A stretch of 64,000 bases of DNA, taken from the NCBI RefSeq assembly GCF_014195485.1, contig NZ_JACIBU010000001.1, positions 1,798,001 to 1,862,000 on the forward strand, in the 5' to 3' direction. Positions 1 to 8,084 of this stretch are shown here, piece after piece. Position 1 is the stretch's first letter. Every line of letters starts with the position of its first letter. The position numbers and the translations under genes were made by a program. The DNA is from Modestobacter versicolor (lineage in GTDB: Bacteria; Actinomycetota; Actinomycetes; Mycobacteriales; Geodermatophilaceae). The notes below the pieces were generated by a model, which was given only the letters and a program-made list of their open reading frames with translations, made no database searches and was not told the origin of the DNA.

Positions 1-1353
1 GGCCGCCGGCATGAGGACGGCGGTCCCGGCGGGCAGCCGCGCGGCCAGCGCGGCCCGCCCCTCGGCGACCACCTCGCGGGCCGCCGCCAGCTGCTCGGGT
101 GCGACCGCGGCGCCGTCGGCGAACCGCTGGGCGACCCCTGGCCCGAGCACGCCGGGGTGCGCGGTGATCCAGTCACCGTGCGCGGCCCAGGCCTCGGCGC
201 CCTGGACGGCGCGGAAGGCGGTGAACCAGCGTTCCCGCTCCGCCGCCGTCGTGAGCTGCCCGGCCGACAGCGGCAGCCCGGTGGCGGCCGCCAGCCCGGC
301 CGCGGCGTCGGCCAGTGCGCGGGCCACCGGCGCGTCGGCGAGGGCCAGCAGGTCCTCGGCGAGCACCAGCTCGGTGGTCGCTGCTGCGGCAGCCGGCAGC
401 AGCAGCGCGGCCACCCGGTGCAGCAGGCCGGCGTCGCGGGTCAGCCAGCCCAGGGTGTCGAAGCTGGGCGCCAGCGGCAGGACCCCGTCGAGCGGCACGA
501 CGCCGTGGGTGGGCCGCAACCCGTGCAGCCCGCAGTAGGACGCCGGCACCCGGATCGAGCCCGCGGTGTCGGTGCCCACCCCGACGTCGGCCGTGCCCCG
601 GGCGACCGCGCTGGCCGGCCCGCTGGTCGAGCCGCCGACGACCAGCCCGGGCCCCCACGGGTTCACCGGGCTGCCGGAGTGCACGTTGGTGCCGGACAGG
701 CTGTAGGCCAGCTCGTCGGTGCGGGCGATGCCGCGCACCTCCGCGCCGGCCGCGAGCAGCCGGGCGAGCACCGGGGCGTGCGCGGGAACGGGCAGCGACT
801 CGGCGAGCACCACCGGGTTGCCGGCGCCGACCGGGTGCCCGGCCACCGCGACCAGGTCCTTCACCGCCAGCCGCACGCCGTCCAGCGGGCCGCTGCCCGT
901 CGCGACCACCAGCGGGGTGCCGGTGACCCGCCAGGTGGCGGCGTCCTCCCGGGCCAGCACGTCGACGGCCGGGGGCGGCGGGGTCGAGCTGACGTGCGCC
1001 ACCCGGATCTGCCAGCCCTGCGGGCCCTTCTCCCACACCTGGGTCTGCAGCCCGCGGGTGCCGTCCGGGCGCAGCGTCTCGGCCATCGCCGTCGCCACCC
1101 CGGGGGCGTGCACCCGCACGTGCAGCGAGGTGATCGTGCGGGCCGGGGCACCGCCGCGACCCCGGCGGTACGCGCTGATCGCCGCGTGCGAGACCAGCAC
1201 GCCGGCCGGGTCGGCCCGGATCGTCTCGGCGCCGGGGGCGAACAGTTCGTCGAGCTCGGCGAGGTCGTCGGCGGCCAGCGCGGTCTCGTAGCGGGCGACG
1301 GCCTCCCGCACCTCCTGCTCGACCAGCGCGCTGAGCGGGACGGTCTCCAGCAC
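1..1353 (-). CDS. AtzH-like domain fused to amidase, C-terminus beyond the left edge
   Basis: About 450 residues are visible. Residues 5-125 resemble the SnoaL-like AtzH/DUF3225 fold. From about residue 145 an amidase-signature domain follows, with the catalytic lysine in RLAVKDLVAVAG (K165), the cis-serine in GGSTSGPASA (about 242-244) and the nucleophile in TDTAGSIRVP (S266), so the Ser-Ser-Lys triad is present. Such enzymes hydrolyse carboxamides; AtzE and AtzF of cyanuric acid breakdown belong to the same superfamily, and AtzH is a stand-alone protein there. The GTG start lies 5 bases after the cupin stop, making this the last visible gene of a five-gene operon that begins with the creatininase. 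A ureido or amide product of ring opening is a reasonable but unproven substrate. Confidence 0.85.
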   Translation of the reverse strand, partial: MLETVPLSALVEQEVREAVARYETALAADDLAELDELFAPGAETIRADPAGVLVSHAAISAYRRGRGGAPARTITSLHVRVHAPGVATAMAETLRPDGTRGLQTQVWEKGPQGWQIRVAHVSSTPPPPAVDVLAREDAATWRVTGTPLVVATGSGPLDGVRLAVKDLVAVAGHPVGAGNPVVLAESLPVPAHAPVLARLLAAGAEVRGIARTDELAYSLSGTNVHSGSPVNPWGPGLVVGGSTSGPASAVARGTADVGVGTDTAGSIRVPASYCGLHGLRPTHGVVPLDGVLPLAPSFDTLGWLTRDAGLLHRVAALLLPAAAAATTELVLAEDLLALADAPVARALADAAAGLAAATGLPLSAGQLTTAAERERWFTAFRAVQGAEAWAAHGDWITAHPGVLGPGVAQRFADGAAVAPEQLAAAREVVAEGRAALAARLPAGTAVLMPAA

Positions 1354-1358
1354 CGGGG

Positions 1359-1796
1359 TCAGGCCCCGACGAGGACGGTGTTCAGCACCGCGGCGTCGTC
1401 CTCGTCCAGGGCGGCTTCCGGGCCGGTGAGGATCAGGTCGGCGAAGCCGCCGTCGTTCTCCATCACGGTGATCGTGTACAGCCGCTCGGTCGCCGAGGAG
1501 TTGACGATGTGGTGCACCGAGGTGGCCGGCAGCACGATGACGTCGCCCGGCCCGAGGTCGGCGACGTGCTGGTCGCTGTGGGCCCGCGCCGTCCCCTTGA
1601 GGACGACGAAGGTCTCGGTCGACTCCTCGTGCGAGTTGTCCGGCTGCGAGCCTCCCGGCTCCCAGATCTCCAGGACGACGGTCGTGCTGGAGCCGTCCGC
1701 CGGGCCGGACAGCACGGCGAGCCGCACCGTGCGGTTGTCGCCGATGTAGTGCGGGGTGATCTGGGCGAGGGACTTGACGACGGGCGCGGCGGCCAC
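1359..1796 (-). CDS. Small cupin-domain protein
   Basis: This 145-residue single-domain cupin has the conserved-barrel segments HEESTETFVVLKG and GPGDVIVLPATSVHHIVN. The first metal-binding motif is reduced: one histidine and two glutamates are seen instead of HxH. The GTG start has a good Shine-Dalgarno (AGGAG, 7 bases upstream). It sits 34 bases after the isochorismatase-fold gene and directly before the amidase. Cupins of this size act as isomerases, hydrolases or dioxygenases on small ring compounds or as sensors; nothing here fixes the reaction. Confidence 0.85.
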   Translation of the reverse strand: MAAAPVVKSLAQITPHYIGDNRTVRLAVLSGPADGSSTTVVLEIWEPGGSQPDNSHEESTETFVVLKGTARAHSDQHVADLGPGDVIVLPATSVHHIVNSSATERLYTITVMENDGGFADLILTGPEAALDEDDAAVLNTVLVGA

Positions 1797-1830
1797 GGGT
1801 TTCTCCTGTCTGCGGGGTTCGGCGGGTGGG

Positions 1831-2565
1831 TCAGGTGAGCCCGGCGAGCAGCTCGGCCGAGGTGGTGGTGAAGCCGAAGCACTGGCGGACGTTGTAGAGC
1901 GTCGCCTGGGTGCAGAACTCCGGTGAGGTGGTGCCGCACAGGTCCTCGACCAGGACGACGTCGTAGCCCAGGCAGGCCGCGTCGACGAGCGTGGCGAGCA
2001 CGCACTGGTCGACGTTGACCCCGGCGAACAGCAGGGTGTCGACCCGCAGGTTGCGCAGCACCGAGTCCAGCGGGGTGTCCCAGAAGCCGCTCATCCGGTA
2101 CTTGGCCACGTGCAGGTCGCCCGGGTCGACGGTGAGCCCGTCGACCACCGCGGCCGACCAGGAGCCGAGCTCCAGCACCCGGGAGCCGTTGGGCAGCGGG
2201 TCACCGATCCCGGTGCTCGCGCCGTCGGGGTCGTAGACGTGCCGCACGCCGGGCGGCAGGTTGGCCAGGTCGGGCCGGTTGCCCCAGTTGAGCCAGAGCA
2301 CCGGGACGCCGGCGGCGCGCAGCCTCGGCAGCGTCGTCTCCAGGGCCGCCACCGGTGCCCCGGAGACGTCCACGCCGATCGAGGCCAGCCAGCCCTCGGG
2401 TGCGCAGAAGTCGTTCTGCATGTCGACCACGACGACGGCGGTGCGGGCGAGGTCCAGGGTCAGCCGCTGCGGGAGGGCGGCGACCTGCACGGCGTGCTCG
2501 GATCGCGGCGGGCGGCGCAGGTCGACGGCGTCCGGGGCGAGTCCCCAGCTGTTGCGTCCGGTCAA
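1831..2565 (-). CDS. Isochorismatase-fold cysteine hydrolase (RutB/biuret hydrolase type)
   Basis: The protein is about 244 residues. The triad of the cysteine-hydrolase branch is visible: Asp in VVVVDMQNDF, Lys in HVAKYRMSGF and Cys in GVNVDQCVLATLVDA. This family includes RutB, biuret hydrolase and N-carbamoylsarcosine amidohydrolase, all cleaving ureido or amide groups to release ammonia. I chose a TTG start overlapping the TGA of the upstream SDR, which keeps the NSWGLAPDAVDL leader; a later GTG would give a shorter protein. Its place between an SDR and an amidase fits nitrogen release late in a ring-degradation pathway. Confidence 0.85.
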   Translation of the reverse strand: MTGRNSWGLAPDAVDLRRPPRSEHAVQVAALPQRLTLDLARTAVVVVDMQNDFCAPEGWLASIGVDVSGAPVAALETTLPRLRAAGVPVLWLNWGNRPDLANLPPGVRHVYDPDGASTGIGDPLPNGSRVLELGSWSAAVVDGLTVDPGDLHVAKYRMSGFWDTPLDSVLRNLRVDTLLFAGVNVDQCVLATLVDAACLGYDVVLVEDLCGTTSPEFCTQATLYNVRQCFGFTTTSAELLAGLT

Positions 2566-3305
2566 TGCGTGATCATCCCGCCGGTCACGTTGATGGCGTC
2601 GCCGGTGAGGTAGTCGGAGTCCTCGCCGGCCAGGAACAGCGCGGCCCGGGCGACGTCCCGCGGCTGCGCCAGCCGGCCCAGCGGCGAGAGCGCCGACCAG
2701 GCGCGGACGTCGTCCTCGGTGCGGGTGCCCGCGCCCATCTCGGTGAGGACGAACCCCGGGCACAGGCAGTTGACGGTGATTCCGAGCGGGCCGAGCTCGG
2801 CGGCCGCGGCCCGGGTCAGCGCGATGACCGCGGCCTTGGACGCCGCGTAGTGCGCCTGGCCCGCTCCCCCGGCCTTGCCGCCCATGCTCGCCATGTTGAC
2901 GATCTTGCGGACCCCCGGCACCGGGTCGGCGGTCATCGCCCGCACCGCGACCTGGGTGGTCACCAGCATCGCCCGGGCGTTGACGGCGAAGACCTCGTCC
3001 CACTCCGCGGGGTCGATCTCCAGCAGCGGCGCGAACCGCAGGATGCCGGCGTTGTTGACCAGCACGTCGACCCCGCCCAGCTCGGCGACGGCCTTCTCGG
3101 TGACCTCCCGGGTCGCGGCGACGTCGGCCAGGTCGACGGCGTACCCGCGGCCGTCCACCTCCGCGGCCACCTGCCCGACCTCGTCGCCCAGCCGGTCGAG
3201 CAGCGCCAGCCGGGCGCCCTCGGCGGCGAAGGTGCGGGCGATCTCGGCGCCGATCCCGCGGGCGGCGCCGGTGACGACGACCCGTCGTCCGGCGAGCCGG
3301 CTCAT
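2562..3305 (-). CDS. Short-chain dehydrogenase/reductase
   Basis: This is a classical 247-residue SDR. The NAD(P)-binding motif TGAARGIG is near the N-terminus, NNAG lies about residue 85, and the catalytic Ser/Tyr/Lys set is seen in NMASMGG and HYAASKAA. The acidic residue after beta-strand 2 (LALLDRLGD) suggests NAD(H) over NADP(H). The ATG overlaps the TGA of the creatininase gene by four bases, so translation is coupled. It probably oxidises or reduces a hydroxyl or carbonyl intermediate of the pathway. Confidence 0.9.
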   Translation of the reverse strand: MSRLAGRRVVVTGAARGIGAEIARTFAAEGARLALLDRLGDEVGQVAAEVDGRGYAVDLADVAATREVTEKAVAELGGVDVLVNNAGILRFAPLLEIDPAEWDEVFAVNARAMLVTTQVAVRAMTADPVPGVRKIVNMASMGGKAGGAGQAHYAASKAAVIALTRAAAAELGPLGITVNCLCPGFVLTEMGAGTRTEDDVRAWSALSPLGRLAQPRDVARAALFLAGEDSDYLTGDAINVTGGMITH

Positions 3306-4078
3306 CGCGGGGTCGGGTCGAACCGGGCGACCTCGGCGAAGGCCTCGCCGAGGTAGGCGACCATCGCCTTGGTGCGCTCCTCCCCGCGGGCCGCGGTGGC
3401 CTCGCGGGCGTCGCCGATCACCCCGCTGGGGCCGAAGTCGTCCGACGACCAGCCGAAGGAGACCGAGCCGCCGAACCGGACGTGGGAGTACTCGGCCAGG
3501 TGCTCGGGCACCCAGCGGTCGGCCTGGGTCATGTCGACCAGCTCCGGCCGCAGGTGCAGCATCAGCGAGGTCTCCTCGAGCCCGCCGTGGATGCCCATGC
3601 CGAGCTCGTCGGCGGGGCTCTCGCCGCCGTGGTCGGCGGGCAGCGCGGGGTGCATGGTGAAGGTGCGCAGCCCGGTCTCCAACCGGATGTCGCGGGCGGC
3701 GACCTGCAGCAGCGCGGAGTTGCCGCCGTGCCCGTTGAGGAAGGCCAGCCGGCGGGCCGGGGTCATCGCCACGCAGCGGGCGATGTCGGAGAGCACCGCG
3801 GTGAGCGTTGCGGCCGAGAGCCAGAACGTGCCCGAGGACCACGCGTGCTCGTTGGACTTCGTGTACGCCAGCGGCGGCAGCAGCCACAGGTCCAGCTCGT
3901 CGCCGAACTGCTCGACGGCGAGCTCGGCGAGGCTCTGCGCGGTGATCAGGTCGGTCGCCACCGGCAGGTGCGGGCCGTGCTGCTCCAGCGCCCCGGTGGG
4001 CAGCACGACCACGCTGTCGGGTCCGAGGGCCGCGGTGAGGGCGGGGGCGGACAGTTCGGTGAGCAGTCGGGCGGTCAC
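3302..4078 (-). CDS. Creatininase-family amidohydrolase
   Basis: The protein has 258 residues with the metal-site motifs of the creatininase/MftE fold: TGALEQHGPHLP, a following TD, NGHGGN and the later GLEETS glutamate. Members open cyclic amides (creatinine) or process peptides (MftE); in this setting a lactam or hydantoin-like ring is the more natural target. I prefer the GTG start here because the hexamer TAGCGT ends 8 bases before it with no Shine-Dalgarno, the leaderless pattern used across this island; a GTG nine bases upstream is the alternative. It is the first gene of a five-gene operon and has a GlnR-like box immediately upstream. Confidence 0.85.
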   Translation of the reverse strand: MTARLLTELSAPALTAALGPDSVVVLPTGALEQHGPHLPVATDLITAQSLAELAVEQFGDELDLWLLPPLAYTKSNEHAWSSGTFWLSAATLTAVLSDIARCVAMTPARRLAFLNGHGGNSALLQVAARDIRLETGLRTFTMHPALPADHGGESPADELGMGIHGGLEETSLMLHLRPELVDMTQADRWVPEHLAEYSHVRFGGSVSFGWSSDDFGPSGVIGDAREATAARGEERTKAMVAYLGEAFAEVARFDPTPR

Positions 4079-4101
4079 CCGGCGCACGCTAGGGGCCGGT
4101 C

Positions 4102-4117
4102 GTTGCGCCGTCGTGAC
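4102..4117 (-). promoter_or_regulatory. GlnR-like box for the creatininase operon
   Basis: Read on the minus strand it is GTCAC-GACGGC-GCAAC, an exact match to GTnAC-n6-GnAAC. It ends 24 bp upstream of the leaderless GTG at 4078, with the -10-like TAGCGT between. The position overlaps the expected -35 region. Confidence 0.7.
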
Positions 4118-4132
4118 GGCTGGATTCCAGAC

Positions 4133-4148
4133 GTCACCTGCCCGGAAC
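4133..4148 (+). promoter_or_regulatory. GlnR-like box for the 4172 amidohydrolase
   Basis: GTCAC-CTGCCC-GGAAC is an exact GTnAC-n6-GnAAC match ending 24 bp before the GTG at 4172. A -10-like CAGGGT lies 7 bases before that start. With the box at 4102 it gives each divergent gene its own correctly oriented site. Confidence 0.7.
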
Positions 4149-4171
4149 ACAGCTCTGCCAGGGTCGCCGGC

Positions 4172-5482
4172 GTGCTTGACGTGACGGGTGCCCTGGCCGT
4201 GTGGACCGGTACCGGGGAGGAGCTGATCGGGGCCGACGTCGGCTGCGGCGACGACGGCCGGGTCGCCGTACTGGGATCGGTGACCCCCGACGGCGACGTG
4301 CTGGACGCGACCGGCTGCGTCGTCACGCCCGGGCTGGTGAACGCCCACCACCACCTGCTGCAGACCGCCTTCCGCACGCTGCCCGGCACCCGCGGGGTGC
4401 CGATGGCGCAGTGGCTGCCGACGATGGCGGCGGCCTACGCCGAGGTCGGGGTCGACGCCGAGCTGGCCCACGCGGCGGCGTCGGCCGGGCTGGCCGAGGC
4501 GCTGCTGTGCGGGGTGACCACGGTCGCCGACCACCACCTCACCTGGCCGGCGCTCTCCGACGACGGGGTGGGCATCGCGACCGCCACCGCCACCGCGGCC
4601 CGCGAGCTGGGCGCCCGGGTGGCGTTCGTGCGGGGCAGCGCCCGCGACGACCCCGGGACGGCGGCCGCCTCGGCCGCGGCGATCGCGCAGGCGCTCGTGC
4701 CGCACGGCGGGGTGACCGACGACGGCGTGCTGCAGGTGGCCGTCGGCCCGGCCGGGGTGCACAGCGACCCCGCCGACACCTTCCGGCTGCTCGGCGAGGT
4801 GGCGGCCGCGCACGGGCTGCGGCGGCGGACCCAGGCCAACGAGCAGGTCGACGTCGTCATCGCGGCCGAGCGCCACGGACGCCGTCCGCTGGAGCTGCTG
4901 GACGAGTGGGGCTGGCTGGCCCCCGACGTCACCCTGGCCCACCTGTGCGGGGTGACCGACGCCGAGATCGCCCGGCTCGCCGCCGCCGGGGTCACCGCCA
5001 CCCACGCCCCCGGCTGCGACCTGCCGATGGGCTGGGGCGTGGCGCCGATGGCCGCGCTCGCCGACGCGGGCGTGCCGGTCGGGCTGGGCACCAGCGGCGG
5101 TGGCTCGAACGACGCCGGGCACCTGCTCGCCGACGCCCGGCTGGCCCTGCAGGTGGCGCCGCTGGCCGGCCGATCGGTGAGCGCCCGGGAGGTGCTGGGG
5201 TGGGCGACCCGGGGCTCGGCCGACGGGCTGGGCCGCGCGGACCTGGGCCGGCTCGCCGTCGGCGCGCGGGCGGACCTGGTGTGCTGGGACGTCGGCGGGG
5301 TGGCCGACGCCGGCGTCGCCGACCCGGTCGCCGGGCTGCTGTGGGCCGCGCCCGGCCGTCGTCCGCGGCACGTGGTGGTGGGCGGCCGGGTCGTCGTCCG
5401 GGACGGGGTGCTGGTCAGCCGGCCCGAGGCCGACGTGGTGGCCGGGCTGCGCGCCCTGCTCACCACCCGCCGCTCCCGCTGA
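4172..5482 (+). CDS. Amidohydrolase of the TrzA/ATZ type with altered metal site
   Basis: The 436-residue protein has the layout of the deaminase branch of the amidohydrolase superfamily (8-oxoguanine deaminase, AtzA, TrzN). The first metal motif is intact (PGLVNAHHHLLQT) and so is the strand-6 histidine (TLAHLCGV). The strand-5 motif, normally HTHLAE, reads RTQANE, and the strand-8 aspartate of GLGTDG is serine (GLGTSGGGSND). Two canonical ligands are therefore missing. It may have lost hydrolysis, use another metal geometry, or be a non-catalytic partner. The GTG start is chosen on the leaderless pattern; a second GTG lies three codons on. It is divergent from the creatininase operon. Confidence 0.85.
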   Translation: MLDVTGALAVWTGTGEELIGADVGCGDDGRVAVLGSVTPDGDVLDATGCVVTPGLVNAHHHLLQTAFRTLPGTRGVPMAQWLPTMAAAYAEVGVDAELAHAAASAGLAEALLCGVTTVADHHLTWPALSDDGVGIATATATAARELGARVAFVRGSARDDPGTAAASAAAIAQALVPHGGVTDDGVLQVAVGPAGVHSDPADTFRLLGEVAAAHGLRRRTQANEQVDVVIAAERHGRRPLELLDEWGWLAPDVTLAHLCGVTDAEIARLAAAGVTATHAPGCDLPMGWGVAPMAALADAGVPVGLGTSGGGSNDAGHLLADARLALQVAPLAGRSVSAREVLGWATRGSADGLGRADLGRLAVGARADLVCWDVGGVADAGVADPVAGLLWAAPGRRPRHVVVGGRVVVRDGVLVSRPEADVVAGLRALLTTRRSR

Positions 5483-5497
5483 CACCCCGCGCCTGGA

Positions 5498-5554
5498 CCC
5501 CGGAGATGGCCATCTCCGGGGCTCACGGGAGCCCGGAGATGGCCATCGTCGGGG
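5498..5554. repeat. Pair of CCGGAGATGGCCATC palindromic repeats between convergent genes
   Basis: Positions 5498-5521 form a perfect 24-bp palindrome built on CCGGAGATGGCCATCTCCGG. Positions 5532-5554 carry a second, imperfect copy. They fill the gap between two convergent stops and probably act as a bidirectional terminator. Two more copies lie at 9150-9206. Confidence 0.7.
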
Positions 5555-5561
5555 TCCTCCC

Positions 5562-6530
5562 TCAGACGGCGGCGGGCTCGGCGTACTTCTCGGCCTGCAC
5601 GAACCGGGCCATGAACTGCTGCTGCCAGTCGTAGACGCTGATCGGGGCGAACCGCGGCCCCTCGGCGCCGACCGTGCTGGGCAGCGGCTCGACGACGGTG
5701 TCCAGGTCGGGCAGGTGGAACACCGCGATCGACCGGCGGCTGTTCGCGGTGGTCGGGCCGGCCACGACGCGGTGGATGGTGGCCGGGTAGACGCCGTTGG
5801 TCCACTGGCTCATCAGCTGCCCGATGTTGATGACGAACGCGTCCTCGATGATCGGCACGGTGGTCCAGCTGCCGTCGGGGCGCAGCACCTCCAGGCCCTC
5901 GTAGTCGCCGGACTGGTGCAGCACGGTGAGCCCGCCGGAGTCCGGGTGCGGGCGCAGGATCGTCTCGTCGTGCTCGACGTCGACCGGCTGCGGCGGGTAC
6001 CAGTTCACCGCGGTCAGCGTCGGCGAGTGGGCGAAGGCGGCGTCGAAGTGGTCGGCCGGCATGCCGAGCGCCCGGGCGACCAGGCCCATCAGCAGGTCGC
6101 ACACCCGGCGGGCCTCGTCGAGGTAGCTGCGCCAGGTCTCCCGGAACACCGGCAGCCCGGCCGGCCACACGTTGGGGGTGAAGAAGTCCGGGTGGCCGGC
6201 GGCGCCACCGTCGGCGACGGCCTCGGCCAGGTCGTCGTAGCGGAGGAACTTGAACGTGCGGCCGAGCACCCGGCCCTGGTCGTCGACCCGCTCGTTGAGC
6301 CCCCGCTCGGTGACCGAGGGGCGGATCAGCGCCCGCCGCTCGGCGGCCGGCAGCGAGTCGAGCAGGTCCATCGAGTCGTGCGCGGCGGTCACCAGGTCGG
6401 GCGAGACGCCGTGCCCGACGACCTGGAGGAAGCCGACCTCGCTCATCGCGGTGTGCAGCTGGGTGACCAGGTCGGTGGTGTCGCCGCCGGTGAGCGCCGG
6501 GGTCAGGTCGATGACGGGGATCGTGGTCAT
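5562..6530 (-). CDS. 2-oxoglutarate/Fe(II)-dependent oxygenase, isopenicillin-N-synthase family
   Basis: This 322-residue protein has the N-terminal DIOX_N region (IPVIDLTPAL, GFLQVVGHGV) and the C-terminal Fe(II)/2OG core. The HxD...H facial triad is visible as RPHPDSGG and YPATIHRVV, and the 2OG-binding arginine as NSRRSIAVF. Family members hydroxylate, desaturate or N/O-demethylate small molecules. It starts with ATG behind a purine-rich GGAGAGGGAA sequence, unlike the leaderless neighbours. A weak GlnR-like site lies 100 bp upstream. Together with the Rieske oxygenase it gives the island two independent oxygen-activating enzymes. Confidence 0.9.
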   Translation of the reverse strand: MTTIPVIDLTPALTGGDTTDLVTQLHTAMSEVGFLQVVGHGVSPDLVTAAHDSMDLLDSLPAAERRALIRPSVTERGLNERVDDQGRVLGRTFKFLRYDDLAEAVADGGAAGHPDFFTPNVWPAGLPVFRETWRSYLDEARRVCDLLMGLVARALGMPADHFDAAFAHSPTLTAVNWYPPQPVDVEHDETILRPHPDSGGLTVLHQSGDYEGLEVLRPDGSWTTVPIIEDAFVINIGQLMSQWTNGVYPATIHRVVAGPTTANSRRSIAVFHLPDLDTVVEPLPSTVGAEGPRFAPISVYDWQQQFMARFVQAEKYAEPAAV

Positions 6531-6629
6531 GCGGTGTTCCCTCTCCAGACCCGTCGACAGTGTGGCCGAACGGGGAGGTGACCGACCCTTCCCTGACCTG
6601 CACCGACCTGTCCACGCAGTGCGCGAGAA

Positions 6630-6645
6630 GTAACGCAGACGTCAC
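6630..6645 (-). promoter_or_regulatory. Weak GlnR-like direct repeat upstream of the 2OG oxygenase
   Basis: On the minus strand it reads GTGAC-GTCTGC-GTTAC: two GTnAC half-sites 11 bp apart but no GnAAC half. It overlaps the stop of the upstream flavin oxidase gene. A transcript starting about 24 bp downstream would have a leader of about 75 bases, matching the presence of a ribosome binding site. Confidence 0.45.
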
Positions 6646-7928
6646 GCGCGGACGGCGGCCGGCAGCTTCCCCGGGTTGAGCAGGCCGGCGGGGTCGAAGC
6701 GGGCGGCGACCCGGCGGACGTCGTCCAGCGGCTCGGTCAGCTCCCAGGTGTGCGGGTCGCTGACGTGCACGCCGAGCCTGCGGAGTGCGTCCATCGCCGC
6801 GTACAGCGCATCCGCGCCGGAGTACCGGGTCAGCAGCAGCCCGACGAACTCCGGGCCGTCCGCCCCACCCAGCCCGTCGAGGTGCACCAGCGCACCGGGC
6901 AGCAGGGCCCGCACCTCGTCGGCCCGCTCGACCAGCGCCGGCCCGCCGACCTGCAGGTGCGCCAGCCCCGGCCTCGTCCGCTGCACCCGGTGGGTGGCGT
7001 GGTTGAACGACAGCGACGTCAGCAGGGCCGGGCCGCCGGGGCGCACCTCCTCCACCACGCCGCCGGCCGCCGCCACCACCTGCCGGGCCGTGGTCAGCAC
7101 GCCGGCGTCGACGATCGCCCGCAGGCTGGTCCGGCCCAGCGGCATGCCCGGGTCGGCCGGCAGCGCGGCCACGATGCCCGGCTCGTCGACCGACACCAGC
7201 CGCGGCTGCGGGTCCAGCGCGGACATCAGCGCGAGCCCGGCGTCGACCGCCTCCCGGTCGGTGCCGAAGGAGGCGAACAGCGCCGTCCAGTCCCGCCGCG
7301 GGCGCAGCCGCACGGTCGCCGTCGCGATCACCCCGGTGGTGCCGTAGGCGTGCAGCAGCGGCGCGGTGTCCGGGCCCGCGAGGTGGACCAGCTCCGCCGA
7401 GCCGGTGCACGGGACGACGTCCAGCGCCGTCACGAACCCGCTCCACAGCCAGCCGTTCTCGATCGAGCCGGTGCCGCCGGCACCGCCGGACAGGAAGCCG
7501 CCCAGCGTGCTGCCGACGGTGGACGGGAACGTCGCCAGCTCCTGCCCGCTGCGGCGGGCGGCGGCCTCGAGCGTGACGAACGACGTGCCGGCCTCGGCGG
7601 TGATGGAGCCCGCGCCGACGTCGAGCACCCGCCGGGCTCGGGTCAGGTCGACCACCAGCCCGTCGCGCAGCGGGATCGCCTGCCCGTAGTTGCCGGTGCC
7701 CTTGCCCCGCGGGGTCACCGGCACCCCGGCCGCGGAGGCGAGCGCCACCGTGCGGGCCAGCTGCGCGGCGTCGGCGGGGAAGGCGACGACGTCCGCCAGC
7801 CCGGCCGGCAGCTTCGCGGCGAGCACCGGCGACATGTGCGCCCAGTCGGTGGAGGCGGTCCGGCGCACGCCCGGGTCTACCGAGACCGCGTCGTCGCCCA
7901 GCGCCTGCTGCAGTTGCGTCACGAGCAC
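6642..7928 (-). CDS. FAD-linked oxidase, GlcD/FAD_binding_4 type (paralogue of the 17343 gene)
   Basis: The protein has about 428 residues. The FAD (PCMH) domain covers roughly 45-220, with PVTPRGKGTGNYGQ and GGFLSGGAGGTGSI as phosphate-contacting loops, followed by a FAD-oxidase C-terminal domain ending in DPAGLLNPGKL. Relatives oxidise 2-hydroxy acids, lactate or sugars. It is clearly paralogous to the gene at 17343, sharing most of both FAD loops. The GTG start is chosen because CACGGT lies six bases upstream and a GlnR-like box 23 bp upstream; a GTG two codons later is possible. It is divergent from the Rieske oxygenase gene. Confidence 0.88.
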   Translation of the reverse strand: MLVTQLQQALGDDAVSVDPGVRRTASTDWAHMSPVLAAKLPAGLADVVAFPADAAQLARTVALASAAGVPVTPRGKGTGNYGQAIPLRDGLVVDLTRARRVLDVGAGSITAEAGTSFVTLEAAARRSGQELATFPSTVGSTLGGFLSGGAGGTGSIENGWLWSGFVTALDVVPCTGSAELVHLAGPDTAPLLHAYGTTGVIATATVRLRPRRDWTALFASFGTDREAVDAGLALMSALDPQPRLVSVDEPGIVAALPADPGMPLGRTSLRAIVDAGVLTTARQVVAAAGGVVEEVRPGGPALLTSLSFNHATHRVQRTRPGLAHLQVGGPALVERADEVRALLPGALVHLDGLGGADGPEFVGLLLTRYSGADALYAAMDALRRLGVHVSDPHTWELTEPLDDVRRVAARFDPAGLLNPGKLPAAVRA

Positions 7929-7950
7929 CCCGACACCGTGGCGTGCCCGC

Positions 7951-7966
7951 GTTTCACCGGGATGAG
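7951..7966 (-). promoter_or_regulatory. GlnR-like box for the 7928 flavin oxidase
   Basis: On the minus strand it reads CTCAT-CCCGGT-GAAAC: a perfect GnAAC half and a degenerate GTnAC half that keeps the T and A. It ends 23 bp upstream of the GTG, the same spacing as the stronger boxes. Confidence 0.5.
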
Positions 7967-7982
7967 CAGCGCGAGACGACTC

Positions 7983-7998
7983 GTCACGGCGGCGTAAT
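7983..7998 (+). promoter_or_regulatory. GlnR-like box for the Rieske oxygenase gene
   Basis: GTCAC-GGCGGC-GTAAT matches GTnAC-n6-GnAAC except for the last base. It lies 86 bp before the ATG, consistent with a leadered transcript, since that gene has a Shine-Dalgarno. Confidence 0.55.
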
Positions 7999-8084
7999 CG
8001 CGGGGACACCGCTGCCGGGCACCCTCGCCGACGTCCGAGGCCGCGCGGACGGCGCGAGCGGCCCGGGGGCAGGAAGGCACGAGC

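Noticed and set aside
157..1749. Long plus-strand open frame opposite the amidase and cupin genes
   Set aside because: Composition is Arg/Gly/Pro/Ala shadow of high-GC antisense reading; the minus-strand frames have clear domains and start sites.
1831..2565. Calling this gene N-carbamoylsarcosine amidohydrolase with creatininase as a creatinine pathway
   Set aside because: The fold fits, but no N-methylhydantoinase or sarcosine oxidase is present and the family is too broad for a specific name.
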